Positions 23,701 to 38,700 of a stretch of 64,000 bases of DNA are shown here, one piece after another; the stretch's first letter is position 1; the number at the start of each line of letters is the position of its first letter. The stretch spans positions 139,797,635 through 139,861,634 of the forward strand of contig NW_026262668.1 of the NCBI RefSeq assembly GCF_021869535.1, written 5' to 3'. The notes beneath the pieces were generated by a model. That model ran no database searches and was not told where the DNA came from. It saw only the letters and a program-made list of their open reading frames with translations. The stretch comes from Mytilus californianus. Lineage: Eukaryota; Mollusca; Bivalvia; Mytilida; Mytilidae. The translations under genes were made by a program, and so were the position numbers.

Positions 23701-26700
23701 ACCGATGAGACAACTATCTTTGTTTATGTTGTATCACCCATATCTTATTAAAATAAGGAGATGTGGTATGATTGCCAATGAGACAAATATCCTTGCCAAT
23801 GAGACAAATATCCTTGTTCATTTTGTATCACCTATTATTAAAATAATGAGATATGGTATGATTGCTAATGAGACAACTTTCCATGGTAATCTTGTATTAC
23901 CCGTTTCTTATTCATTTTGAACCAACCCACCCATATTTTGTTCTTTGCCTCAATACAGCGTTTTTGTGTTGCTTGGCCATTTCAACACTATAATCTATAT
24001 ACTAAAGGTTTGAATAGTATCTAGCAAGAAATACACTCCCTTTTAAGTCTTAATTTGACCAGGATAATGTGTGTGAGTTTCCTGCATCCTGACACAATAA
24101 AAGAGTTGGTAAAAGAGAGGCAAAATATACCAAAGGGACAAACTGACAATGCCATGGCAAAAATAGAAAAACAAACTGACAATGCCATGGCATAAAAATA
24201 AAAACAAATTGACAATGCCATGGCAAAAATAGAAAAACAAGCTGACAATGCCATGGCAAAAAAATAAAAACAAATTGACAATGCCATGGCAAAAAACAAA
24301 CTGACAAGGCCATGGCAAAAAAAGAAAAACGACCGATAGACAAACAACAGTATACAAAATGAAACTTAGAAAACTAGACTGAGGAACACAAACCAACCAA
24401 AAACTGGGGGTGATCTCAGGTGCTCCGGAAGGGTAAGCTGATCCTGCTTCACATGTGGCATCTGTCTTGTTTCTCATGTGAGTACAAACCTATTCGGTAG
24501 ATCACATTTGAGGAAAAGAGGACGGTATGTGGTTATGACAATCGGAGCATATTCATCTTCATTGGTAAGTCTTAAATTGAATCTGGTTAAACATAAAGCT
24601 ATTTCTTTAAATATTTTTTGGCAAGGTTATAAAACATTTAGGGTTGTCAGTAAAACATTGAGGGTTAGCTGAAAAACATTTAAGAGTTGACCATGTGTTG
24701 ACCGTAAAACATTTGATTGGTAGAAATGCAAGAAACAGACAACAATTTTTTTGGCCTGATTTTAATACATAAAATGTTAATTATAATATTCTGTGTCATT
24801 CCACATCTAGTTATTTGAAACTAAATTATTAACTTTATTGTTTTGTTTATGTCTGTAATCAGATTGAAATGGCTCATTATTTAATTCTTCAGTTGGAAAA
24901 GTGGTGGGATTCAGCAGCATATTTAGAGGGTCGATACCCAGTGGCACCTCATGTTAACTTTGGTGGACCTGGACCATATATTCACCATGTCTACCCACCA
25001 CAGGCAGGCACACAGATTTACAGAGCTGGGATGATTATGCATTCATCACTAAAATTCTGGCAGTTAGTTAGAAAGTATGTGTAACTCACAATAATAAATT
25101 AATTAATCTTTCATTACTGAAATCCTGTCAAGTGGGTATAAAAAACAACATGCACACATAGCATGTAACATGATTTAAAAGCAGAACTTTGAATTTCTAT
25201 AGCTAAATAATTAATAACTTTTAAAACAGTTTTTAAAAAATATTTTTATGTACTATAATTTTGAGTGTTCTTCTTGAGGTCAGTTTCGAAAAGAAAAGTT
25301 TTTTCTTTGTTTGTACCATCTCCAGCTATCTGGACCATGTGTTTTCACAGTTGTTTGTCTTTGTTTGTACCATCTCCAGCTATCTGGACCATGTGTTGAT
25401 CACAGTTGTTTGTCTTTGTTTGTACCATCACCAGCTATCTGGACCATGTGTTGATCACAGTTGTTTGTCTTTGTTTGTACCATCTCCAGCTATCTGGACC
25501 ATGTGTTGATCACAGTTGTTTTTTCTTTGTTTGTACCATGTCCAGCTATCTGGACCATGTGTTATCACAGTTGTTTGTCTTTGTTTGTACCATCACCAGC
25601 TATCTGGACCATGTGTTGATCACAGTTGTTTGTTCTTTGTTTGTACCATCACCAGCTATCTGGACCATGTGTTTTCACAGTTGTTTGTTGTTTGTTTGTA
25701 CCATCTCCAGCTATCTGGACCATGTGTTGATCACAGTTGTTTGTCTTAGTTTGTACCATCTCCAGCTATCTGGACCATGTGTTGATCACAGTTGTTTGTC
25801 TTTGTTTGTACCATCTCCAGCTATCTGGACCATGTGTTGATCACAGTTGTTTGTCTTAGTTTGTACCATCTCCAGCTATCTGGACCATGTGCTTTCACAG
25901 TTGTTTGTCTTAGTTTGTACTATCTCCAGCTATCTGGACCATGTGTTTTCACAGTTGTTTTTTCTTTGTTTGTACCATCTCCAGCTATCTGGACCATGTG
26001 TTTTCACAGTTGTTTGTCTTAGTTTGTACCATCTCCAGCTATCTGGACCATGTGTTTTCACAGTTGTTTGTCTTAGTTTGTACTATCTCCAGCTATCTGG
26101 ACCATGTGTTGATCACAGTTGTTTGTTCTTTGTTTGTACCATCACCATCTATCTGGACCATGTGTTTTCACAGTTGTTAGTCTTTGATTGTACCATCACC
26201 AGCTATCTGGACAATGTGTTTTCACAGTTGTTTGTCTTAATTTGTACCATCTCCAGCTATCTGGACCATGTGTTGATCACAGTTGTTTGTTCTTTGTTTG
26301 TACCATCACCAGCTATCTGGACCATGTGTTGATCACAGTTGTTTGTTCTTTGTTTGTACCATCACCAGCTATCTGGACCATGTGTTTTCACAGTTGTTTG
26401 TTGTTTGTTTGTACCATCATCAGCTATCTGGACCATGTTTTCACAGTTGTTAGTTCTTTGTTTGTACCATCTCCAGCTATCTGGACCATGTGTTTTCACA
26501 GTTGTTTGTCTTAGTTTGTACTATCTCCAGCTATCTGGACCATGTGTTTTCACAGTTGTTTGTTCTTTGTTTGTACCATCTCCAGCTATCTGGACCATGT
26601 GTTTTTACAGTTGTTTGTTCTTAGTTTGTACCATCTCCAGCTATCTAGACCATGTGTTGATCACAGTTGTTGGTCTTTGTTCGTACCATCACCAGCTATC

Positions 26701-29700
26701 TGGACCACGTGTTTTCACAGTTGTTTGTCTTAGTTTGTACTATCACCAGCTATCTGGACCATGTGTTTTCACAGTTGTTTGTCTTAGTTTGTACTACCAC
26801 CAGCTATCTGGACCATGTGTGTTTTCACAGTTGTTTGTTCTTAGTTTGTACCATCTCCAGCTATCTGGACCATGTGTTGATCACAGTTGTTTGTCTTAGT
26901 TTGTACCATCTCCAGCTATCTGGACCATGTGTTGATCACAGTTGTTTGTCTTTGTTTGTACCATCTCCAGCTATCTGGACCATGTGTTGATCACAGTTGT
27001 TTGTCTTAGTTTGTACCATCTCCAGCTATCTGGACCATGTGCTTTCACAGTTGTTTGTCTTAGTTTGTACTATCTCCAGCTATCTGAACCATGTGTTTTC
27101 ACAGTTGTTTTTTCTTTGTTTGTACCATCTCCAGCTATCTGGACCATGTGTTTTCACAGTTGTTTGTCTTAGTTTGTACCATCTCCAGCTATCTGGACCA
27201 TGTGTTTTCACAGTTGTTTGTCTTAGTTTGTACTATCTCCAGCTATCTGGACCATGTGTTGATCACAGTTGTTTGTTCTTTGTTTGTACCATCACCATCT
27301 ATCTGGACCATGTGTTTTCACAGTTGTTAGTCTTTGATTGTACCATCACCAGCTATCTGGACAATGTGTTTTCACAGTTGTTTGTCTTAATTTGTACCAT
27401 CTCCAGCTATCTGGACCATGTGTTGATCACAGTTGTTTGTTCTTTGTTTGTACCATCACCAGCTATCTGGACCATGTGTTGATCACAGTTGTTTGTTCTT
27501 TGTTTGTACCATCACCAGCTATCTGGACCATGTGTTTTCACAGTTGTTTGTTGTTTGTTTGTACCATCATCAGCTATCTGGACCATGTTTTCACAGTTGT
27601 TAGTTCTTTGTTTGTACCATCTCCAGCTATCTGGACCATGTGTTTTCACAGTTGTTTGTCTTAGTTTGTACTATCTCCAGCTATCTGGACCATGTGTTTT
27701 CACAGTTGTTTGTTCTTTGTTTGTACCATCTCCAGCTATCTGGACCATGTGTTTTTACAGTTGTTTGTTCTTAGTTTGTACCATCTCCAGCTATCTAGAC
27801 CATGTGTTGATCACAGTTGTTGGTCTTTGTTCGTACCATCACCAGCTATCTGGACCACGTGTTTTCACAGTTGTTTGTCTTAGTTTGTACTATCACCAGC
27901 TATCTGGACCATGTGTTTTCACAGTTGTTTGTCTTAGTTTGTACTACCACCAGCTATCTGGACCATGTGTGTTTTCACAGTTGTTTGTTCTTAGTTTGTA
28001 CCATCTCCAGCTATCTGGACCATGTGTTGATCACAGTTGTTGGTCTTTGTTCGTACCATCACCAGCTATCTGGACCATGTGTTTTCACAGTTGTTTGTTC
28101 TTTGTTTGTACCATCACCAGCTATCTGGACCATGTGTTGATCACAGTTGTTTGTTATTTGTTTGTACCATTACCAGCTAACTGGACCATGTGTTGATCAC
28201 AGTTGTTGGTCTTTGTTCGTACCATCACCAGCTATCTGGACCATGTGTTTTCACAGTTGTTTGTTCTTTGTTTGTACCATCACCAGCTATCTGGACCATG
28301 TGTTGATCACAGTTGTTTGTCTTTGTTTGTACCATCACCAGCTATCTGGACCATGTGTTGATCACAGTTGTTTGTTATTTGTTTGTACCATGTCCAGCTA
28401 TCTGGACCATGTGTTTTCACAGTTGTTTGTTCTTTGTTTGTACCATCACCAGCTATCTGGACCATGTGTTGATCACAGTTGTTTGTCTTTGTTTGTACCA
28501 TCACCAGCTATCTGGACCATGTGTTGATCACAGTTGTTTGTTATTTGTTTGTACCATCACCAGCTATCTGGACCATGTGTTGATCACAGTTGTTTGTCTT
28601 TGTTTGTACCATCTCCAGCTATCTGGACCATGTGTTGATCACAGTTGTTTGTTATTTGTTTGTACCATGTCCAGCTATCTGGACCATGTGTTTTCACAGT
28701 TGTTTGTTCTTTGTTTGTACCATCACCAGCTATCTGGACCATGTGTTGATCACAGTTGTTTGTCTTTGTTTGTACCATCTCCAGCTATCTGGACCATGTG
28801 TTGATCACAGTTGTTTGTTATTTGTTTGTACCATGTCCAGCTATCTGGACCATGTGTTTTCACAGTTGTTTGTTATTTGTTTGTACCATCACCAGCTATC
28901 TGGACCATGTGTTTTCACAGTTGTTTGTCTTAGTTTGTACCATCACCAGCTATCTGGACCATGTGTTTTCACAGTTGTTTGTCTTAGTTTGTACCATCAC
29001 CAGCTATCTGGACCATGTCTTTTCACAGTTGTTTGTCTTAGTTTGTACCATCACCAGCTATCTGGACCATGTGTTTTCACAGTTGTTTGTCTTTGTTTGT
29101 ACCATCACCAGCTATCTGGACCATGTGTTTTCACAGTTGTTTGTCTTTGTTTGTACCATCTCCAGCTATCTGGACCATGTTTTCACAGTTGTTTGTCTTA
29201 GTTTGTACCATCACCAGCTATCTGGACCATGTGTTGATCACAGTTGTTTGTCTTAGTTTGTACCATCACCAGCTATCTGGACCATGTGTTTTCACAGTTG
29301 TTTGTCTTAGTTTGTACCATCACCAGCTATCTGGACCATGTCTTTTCACAGTTGTTTGTCTTAGTTTGTACCATCACCAGCTATCTGGACCATGTCTTTT
29401 CACAGTTGTTTGTCTTAGTTTGTACCATCACCAGCTATCTGGACCATGTGTTTTCACAGTTGTTTGTCTTTGTTTGTACCATCACCAGCTATCTGGACCA
29501 TGTTTTCACAGTTGTTTGTTCTTTGTTTGTACCATCACCAGCTATCTGGACCATGTGTTTTCACAGTTGTTTGTCTTAGTTTGTACCATCACCAGCTATC
29601 TGGACCATGTGTTTTCACAGTTGTTTGTCTTTGTTTGTACCATCACCAGCTATCTGGACCATGTATTGATCACAGTTGTTTGTTATTTGTTTGTACAATT

Positions 29701-32700
29701 ACCAGCTATCTGGACCACGTGTTTTCACAGTTGTTCGTCTTTGTTTGTACCATCTGGACCATATGTTTTCACAGTTGTTTGTCTTTGTTTGTACCATCAC
29801 CAGCTATCTGGACCATGTGTTTTCACAGTTGTTTGTCTTAGTTTGTACCATCTGGACCATGTTTTCACAGTTTTTTGTCTTTGTTTTTACCATCTCCAGC
29901 TATCTGGACCATGTTTTCACAGTTGTTTGTCTTAGTTTGTACCATCACCAGCTATCTGGACCATGTTTTCACAGTTGTTTGTTATTTGTTTGTACCATCT
30001 CCAGCTATCTGGACCATGTTTTCACAGTTTTTTGTCTTTGTTTGTACCATCACCAGCTATCTGGACCATGTTTTCACAGTTGTTTGTCTTTGTTTGTACC
30101 ATCACCAGCTATCTGGACCATGTGTTTTCACAGTTGTTTGTCTTAGTTTGTACCATCTGGACCATATGTTTTCACAGTTGTTTGTCTTTGTTTGTACCAT
30201 CTCCAGCTATCTGGACCATGTGTTTTCACAGTTGTTTGTCTTTGTTTGTACCATCACCAGCTATCTGGACCATGTGTTGATTACAGTTGTTTGTCTTTGT
30301 TTGTACCATCACCAGCTATCTGGACCATGTGTTTTCACAGTTGTTTGTCTTTGTTTGTACCATCACCAGCTATCTGGACCATGTGTTGATTACAGTTGTT
30401 TGTCTTTGTTTGTACCATCACCAGCTATCTGGACCATGTGTTTTCACAGTTGTTTGTCTTTGTTTGTACCATCACCAGCTATCTGGACCATGTGTTGATT
30501 ACAGTTGTTTGTCTTTGTTTGTACCATCACCAGCTATCTGGACCATGTGTTTTCACAGTTGTTTGTCTTTGTTTGTACCATCACCAGCTATCTGGACCAT
30601 GTGTTTTCACAGTTGTTTGTCTTAATTTGTACCATCTCCAGCTATCTGGACCATGTGTTGATCACAGTTGTTTGTCTTTGTTTGTACCATCACCAGCTAT
30701 CTGGACCATGTGTTGATCACAGTTGTTTGTCTTAGTTTGTACCATCACCAGCTATCTGGACCATGTTTTCACAGTTTTTTATCTTTGTTTGTACCATTTC
30801 CAGCTATCTGGACCATGTTTTCACAGTTGTTTGTCTTTGTTTTTACCATCACCAGCTATCTGGACCATGTGTTGATCACAGTTGTTTGTTCTTTGTTTGT
30901 ACCATCACCAGCTGTCTGGACCGTGTGTTATCACAGTTGTTTGTCTTTGTTTGTACCATCACCAGCTATCTGGACCATGTGTTTTCACAGTTGTTTGTCT
31001 TTGTTTTTACCATTACCAGCTATCTGGACCATGTGTTTTCACAGTTGTTTGTCTTTGTTTGTACCATCTCCAGCTATCTGGACCATGTTTTCACAGTTGT
31101 TTGTCTTAGTTTGTACCATCACCAGCTATCTGGACCATGTGTTGATCACAGTTGTTTGTCTTAGTTTGTACCATCACCAGCTATCTGGACCATGTGTTTT
31201 CACAGTTGTTTGTCTTAGTTTGTACCATCACCAGCTATCTGGACCATGTGTTTTCACAGTTGTTTGTCTTTGTTTGTACCATCACCAGCTATCTGGACCA
31301 TGTGTTTTCACAGTTGTTTGTCTTTGTTTGTACTACCACCAGCTATCTGGACCATGTTTTCGCAGTTGTTTGTCTTTGTTTGTACCATCACCAGCTATCT
31401 GGACCATGTGTTGATCACAGTTGTTTGTTCTTTGTTTGTACCATCTCCAGCTATCTGGACCATGTGTTTTCACAGTTGTTTGTCTTAGTTTGTACCATCT
31501 CCAGCTATCTGGACCATGTGTTTTCACAGTTGTTTGTCTTAGTTTGTACCATCACCAGCTATCTGGACCATGTGTTTTCACAGTTGTTTGTCTTAGTTTG
31601 TACCATCTCCAGCTATCTGGACCATGTGTTTTCACAGTTGTTTGTCTTAGTTTGTACCATCACCAGCTATCTGGACCATGTTTTCACAGTTTTTTATCTT
31701 TGTTTGTACCATTTCCAGCTATCTGGACCATGTTTTCACAGTTGTTTGTCTTTGTTTTTACCATCACCAGCTATCTGGACCATGTGTTGATCACAGTTGT
31801 TTGTTCTTTGTTTGTACCATCACCAGCTATCTGGACCGTGTGTTATCACAGTTGTTTGTCTTTGTTTGTACCATCACCAGCTATCTGGACCATGTGTTTT
31901 CACAGTTGTTTGTCTTTGTTTGTACCATCACCAGCTATCTGGACCATGTGTTTTCACAGTTGTTTGTCTTTGTTTGTACCATCTCCAGCTATCTGGACCA
32001 TGTTTTCACAGTTGTTTGTCTTAGTTTGTACCATCACCAGCTATCTGGACCATGTGTTGATCACAGTTGTTTGTCTTAGTTTGTACCATCACCAGCTATC
32101 TGGACCATGTGTTTTCACAGTTGTTTGTCTTTGTTTGTACTACCACCAGCTATCTGGACCATGTTTTCACAGTTGTTTGTCTTTGTTTGTACCATCACCA
32201 GCTATCTGGACCATGTGTTGATCACAGTTGTTTGTTCTTTGTTTGTACCATCTCCAGCTATCTGGACCATGTGTTTTCACAGTTGTTTGTCTTAGTTTGT
32301 ACCATCTCCAGCTATCTGGACCATGTGTTTTCACAGTTGTTTGTCTTAGTTTGTACCATCACCAGCTATCTGGACCATGTGTTTTCACAGTTGTTTGTCT
32401 TAGTTTGTACCATCTCCAGCTATCTGGACCATGTGTTTTCACAGTTGTTTGTCTTAGTTTGTACCATCACCAGCTATCTGGACCATGTGTTGATCACAGT
32501 TGTTTGTCTTAGTTTGTACCATCTCCAGCTATCTGGACCATGTGTTGATCACAGTTGTTTGTCTTAGTTTGTACCATCACCAGCTATCTGGACCATGTGT
32601 TTTCACAGTTGTTTGTCTTAGTTTGTACCATCACCAGCTATCTGGACCATGTGTTGATCACAGTTGTTTGTCTTAGTTTGTACCATCACCAGCTATCTGG

Positions 32701-35700
32701 ACCATGTGTTTTCACAGTTGTTTGTCTTAGTTTGTACCATCACCAGCTATCTGGACCATGTGTTTTCACAGTTGTTTGTCTTAGTTTGTACCATCACCAG
32801 CTATCTGGACCATGTGTTTTCACAGTTGTTTGTCTTAGTTTGTACCATCACCAGCTATCTGGACCATGTGTTTTCACAGTTGTTTGTCTTAGTTTGTACC
32901 ATCACCAGCTATCTGGACCATGTGTTTTCACAGTTGTTTGTCTTTGTTTATACCTTCACCAGCTATCTGGACCATGTGTTTTCACAGTTGTTTGTCTTTT
33001 TTTGTACCATCACCAGCTATCTGGACCGTGTGTTTTCACAGTTGTTTGTTATTGTTTGTACCATCTCCAGCTATCTGGACCATGTGTTTTCACAGTTGTT
33101 TGTCTTTGTTTGTACCATCACCAGCTATCTGGACCATGTTTTCACAGTTGTTTGTTCTTTGTTTGTACCATTACCAGCTATCTGGACCATGTGTTTTCAC
33201 AGTTGTTTGTCTTTGTTTGTACCATCACCAGCTATCTGGACCATGTGTTTTCACAGTTGTTTGTTCTTTGTTTGTACCATCTCCAGCTATCTGGACCATG
33301 TGTTTTCACAGTTGTTTGTTCTTTGTTTGTACCATCACCAGCTATCTGGACCATGTGTTGATCACAGTTGTTAGTCTTTGTTTGTACCATCTCCAGCTAT
33401 CTGGACCATGTGGTTTCACAGTTGTTTGTAAGTTTGTTTTTTTTCTGAGAGGTTGGGTGTTGGAGGTTGATGTAGTCTGTTTTTTCTGAGGAGTTGGGTG
33501 CTGGTGGTTGATGTAGTCTGTTTTTTCTGAGGAGTTGGGTGTTGGTGGTTGATGTAGTCTGTTTTTTCTGAGGAGTTGGGTGCTGGTGGTTGATGTAGTC
33601 TGTTTTTTCTGAGGAGTTGGGTGTTGGTGGTTGATGTAGTCTGTTTTTTCTGAGAGGTTTGGTGTTGGAGGTTGATGTAGTCTGTTTTTTCTGAGGAGTT
33701 GGGTGTTGGTGGTTGATTTTGTCTGTTTTTTCTGAGGAGTTGGGTGTTGGTGGTTGATGTAGTCTGTTTTTTCTGAGGAGTTGGGTGTTGGAGGTTGATG
33801 TAGTCTGTTTATTCTGAGGAGTTGGGTGTTGGTGGTTGATGTAGTCTGTTTTTCTGAGGAGTTGGGTGTTGGTGGTTGATTTTGTCTGTTTTTTCTGAGG
33901 AGTTGGGTGCTGGTGGTTGATGAAGTCTGTTTTTTCTGAGGAGTTGGGTGCTGATGGTTGATGTAGTCTGTATTTTCTGAGGAGTTAGGTGCTGGTGGTT
34001 GATGTAGTCTGTTTTTCTTAGGAGTTGGGTACTGGTGGTTGATGTAGTCTGTTTTTTCTGAGGAGTTGGGTGCTGGTGGTTGATGTAGTCTGTATTTTTT
34101 ACGATTCCTGTTATCACTCTTTATGTATTATTCTTTTTTTTTTAGAGAAAAATTAAGAATAGATACAGACAGTAGAGGAAACAAGATGTGTATGAACCAA
34201 TTCCTCAGAGCATATAGTGCTTGTAGAATACCAGGGGTTCATGTTGATCATTTGTCCTTCAACTTTAAAACAGGTATGTCAGGGGAGAAAATTTGAGCTA
34301 ATTATACCCCCGCTTTAAAAAAGTTGGGGTATACTGTTTTACCTCTGTCTGTCCGTCCATCCCTCAGTCCATCCATCTATCAGTCTGTCTGTCTGTCCCA
34401 TGAATATTTTCGTCGCATCTTTCTCAGGAACTACATTACAAAGATTTCTGAAATTTGGTTTCAGGGTTTATATAAGTTAGCTATACTGTGTGATGCGTTT
34501 TCAGATTCATCACTCAACAACTTCCTGTTTACCGAACACTTTTATCATTTTACACATGATAGCCAAGTTTAAAATTTTCTTCACATTTTTCTCAGGAACT
34601 ACAATACAAGGATTTCTGAAATTTGGTTTCAGGGTTTATATAAGTCAGCTATACCGTGTGATGCGTTTTCAGATTCATCACTCAACAACTTCCTGTTTAC
34701 CGAAATATTTGGGCGGGGGCATCATCAGTGAACAGTAGCTCGCAGTTTCACTTGTTCAGATGTGCTTTAACAGTATGAAGATGTCAGCTAAATTGACTTT
34801 TCAACTTTTAATTAGGCCTGCCAGGAAAAGTAACTCTATATGAAACAGATGAGCAGAACCTTATATAAATCATGCTGTTGCTTTTCTCTTTTGAATTATT
34901 TCAAATTGTGTAATGTTGTTGCCTTTTATAGCTGACTAAACAGTCTGGGTTTTGCTCATTGTTGAAGCTGTACAGTGACTTATAGCTGCTTACAGCCATG
35001 TCAACATGCATCATACTAATAAAAGAATATGTAGAGTGTAAACCAATGAGACACCTACCCAAGGGTACAAGATTAAAAAAAAATATTGTCAATGAGACAC
35101 CTACCCAAGGGTACAAGATTGAAAAAAAACATTGTCAATGAGACACCTACCCAAGGGTACAAGATTAAAAAAAGACATTGTCAATGAGACACCTACCCAA
35201 GGGTACAAGATTAAAAAAAAACATTGTCAATGAGACACCTACCCAAGGGTACAAGATTAAAAAAAAACATTGTCAATGAGACACCTACCAAAGGGTACAA
35301 GATTAAAAAAAACATTGTCAATGAGACACCTACCTAAGGGTACAAGATTAAAAAAAATCTTTGTCAATGAGACACCTACCCAAGGGTACAAGATTAAAAA
35401 AACCATTGTCAATGAGACACCTACCCAAGGGTACAAGATTAAAAAAACATTGTCAATGAGACACCTACCCAAGGGTACAAGATTAAAAAAAACATTGTCA
35501 ATGAGACACCTACACAAGGGTACAAGATTAAACAAAATTGTCAATGAGACACCTATCCAAGGGTACAAGATTAAAAAAAAACATTGTCAATGAGACACCT
35601 ACCCAAGGGTACAAGATTAAAAAAAAATATTGTCAATGAGACACCTACCCAAGGGTACAAGATTAAAAAAAAACATTGTCAATGAGACACCTACACAAGG

Positions 35701-38700
35701 GTACAAGATTAAAAAAAAACATTGTCAATGAGACACCTACTCAAGGGAACAAGATTAAAAAAAAAATGTCAATGAGACACCTATCCAAAGGTACAAGATT
35801 TAAAAAAAAACATTGTCAATGAGACACCTACCCAAGGGTACAAGATTAAAAAAAAATATTGTCAATGAGACACCTACCCAAGGGTACAAGATTAGAAAAA
35901 CATTGTCAATGAGACACCTACCCAAGGGTACAAGATTAAAAAAAAACATTGTCAATGAGACACCTACTTAAAGGTACAAGATTAAAAAAAATTGTCAATG
36001 AGACACCTACCCAAGGGTACAAGATTAAAAAAAAATATTGTCAATGAGACACCTACCCAAGGGTACAAGATTAAAAAAAAACATTGTCAATGAGACACCT
36101 ACCCAAGGGTATATGATTGGAAAAAAAACATTGTCAATGAGACACCTACCCAAGGGCACAAGATTAAAAAAAACATTGTCAATGAGACACCTACCCAAGG
36201 GTACAAGATTAAAAAAAACATTGTCAATGAGACACCTACCCAAGGGTATATGATTGGAAAAAAAAACATTGTCAATGAGACACCTACCCAAGGGTATATG
36301 ATTGGAGAAAAAACATTGTCAATGAGACACCTACCCAAGGGTATATGATTGGAAAAAAAACATTGTCAATGAGACACCTACCCAAGGGTACAAGATTGAA
36401 AAAAAACATTGTCAATGAGACACCTACCCAAGGGTACAAGATTAAAAAAAGACATTGTCAACGAGACACCTACCCAAGGGTACAAGATTAAAAAAAACCA
36501 TTGTCAATGAGACAGCTACCCAAGGGTACAAGATTAAAAAAAAACATTGTCAATGAGACACCTACTCAAGGGTACAAGATTAAAAAAAACATTGTCAATG
36601 AGACACCTACCCAAGGGTATATGATTGGAAAAAAAACATTGTCAATGAGACACCTACCCAAGGGTATATGATTGGAAAAAAAACATTGTCAATGAGACAC
36701 CTACCCAAGGGTATATGATTGGAAAAAAAACATTGCCAATGAGACACCTACCCAAGGGTACAAGATTGAAAAAAAAACATTGTCAATGAGACACCTACCC
36801 AAGGGTACAAGATTAAAAAAAAACATTGTGGGGTCAACCTATTAAAGGGTTTATATTGGACTTCTTAGGTTGGTATTCATAATGACTATAGTTTTGTTTA
36901 AGATTCTAAGACTGACCTAAGTTATAATAGTTGATGTGTATTGATTCCTTCCTTCCTCACACTCTCATGATTGGACTTGTTCTTAACAGAGAAACTTTTA
37001 ACAGGAGTTACTCTACCTTCACTGCACTTTCATAACAAGACAATTGATTGGTTGTCCATTTACTTCCCTCGCCCTGAACATGCAATCAATTAATCATTTA
37101 CCCCCCAGTACTATCACAAAATGTGAACAACAGTTGATATTATTGGAGTTTTTGCTAGAAGATAACCCAGGATTAACTTTAGGACTTATAAGACTACCAA
37201 ATGAGTCTGTATGATTTTCAATACATGGTTCATTTTGTTTTTCTTTGGCATTGACAATAATAGCTCTCCTAGATATATGAGTAAGTATTTAGTTATACTC
37301 AGGTATTGGTAACCTTTGTGCTGGTAACAGTGTTCAGTAAATGCAGGGAAATGTATTTAAACTCAAATGTTGATGGTTATTGTGCTGTTTATAAACTTCA
37401 TTAAAAATAAATTTGAGTAAATTCAGCTTCTTGTAGCCTTAAACTTTGAACTATATTATGATAATTGTCAAAAAGGACCAGTAATAATTAGATATCTACT
37501 ATAATTTTAGAATTACAAGGAGATACACCCAGACATGCTGTTGTGATGTACAAGGAGAGGATATTTACATTTGATTGTGTTGATGAAGAGTCTGACATTT
37601 TAACTCCACCTGAAATCAGCCAACAGTTACAAAAAATCAAGGATTTCTGCAAGGCACATCCACAGGGTCAAGGTGTAGGGGCACTAACAGCACTTGAAAG
37701 AACTCCTTGGGCAGAGGTAAGGAGAAAATGACTATCAGCACAGATGAGCCATTTCAGTTTGGTGTGAGGTTACTCTCTTAATTGGAAAAAAACTACCTCA
37801 GGCAAATGTTAGCCATTTCAGTGTGGTGTTGGAACACTCCATTGACAGGAAAGACTACCTCAGATAATTCAAGGGAAGTAAATTATTAGTTCTTTCCAAT
37901 ATAAAAGCAGTAAGTTGTAAGAATGTCTTTCAATTTGTTGATTGAAATTTACAAAAAAAAGTTTGAGAAAGATATCCTTTATTCAAGCAATCATTTAGTA
38001 GTCTAAGTCATTTCTTTATTTTTTTTCTATTTAGATGTTTAATTTGGAACCCTATATTTCTATCTATTTAGTGTTTTATTATTTTTACAAACTGAGTTAA
38101 ACAGATGAACATTATTATAGTTAATATGAGGCAGGTGTTACCTGTGAAAGGGGACGAAGGATACATTACGATATCCCATTTACAGCAGATTTATATATAT
38201 AAACATCTATTGTAAAAAAGATCCCAGCAGTTCTGGTGAAAAAGTAACTGAATTACGGATACGTATCTGATGTTGGTCCTATTGCTAGGAATTCTATATA
38301 TGAAGTCATTTTCAATGTAAACAAAGAAACCCTATTTTCAGGTAGCTTTTTTTTATCTCTCGTGTTAAAGTATTCTTTAATCAAAAACATAATAATTTAT
38401 ACCTAAAAACAAGGAATATACAAAGTCCACTTATTACTGATCTTTGTACAGATACAAAAATCTGCCTGAATATAAATCTGAGGTGAGTTTCCCCAGAGAA
38501 CTCATTTTGTTTGCAATAAAATCGTATTGTATGTTGAATAAGCTGTAGACTCATATTATTACATACACAAACAGAATAAATTCAAAATGTTTGTCCTCAT
38601 TTTTCTTTTTGGTAATCAGTTATACAAATTTGTGGGAAATAGTATGACTTACAACATGGCAGCGGCTTCAATAGAACAGAAAAACGGTATTGTGCAAGCT

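Noticed and set aside
25290..33430. CRISPR-like array
   Set aside because: Direct repeats have no unique spacers, the context is an intron of an animal gene, and no cas genes are present.
25261..33489. Dozens of overlapping open frames of 60-290 codons with SSYLDHV / LQLSGPC repeats
   Set aside because: All are readings of the 54-55-bp minisatellite in different frames. The unit length alternates between 54 and 55, so no frame is maintained, and the region is a CROT intron.
35257..36338. Open frames such as SMRHLPKGTRLKKT and GRCLIDNVFFNLVPL
   Set aside because: Readings of the 46-bp array with A-runs; frames break whenever the A-run length changes.
37080..37214. 44-codon frame MQSINHLPPSTITKC... 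before exon 5
   Set aside because: No recognised homology, and no proper splice sites linking it to CROT; the CROT alignment is complete without it.
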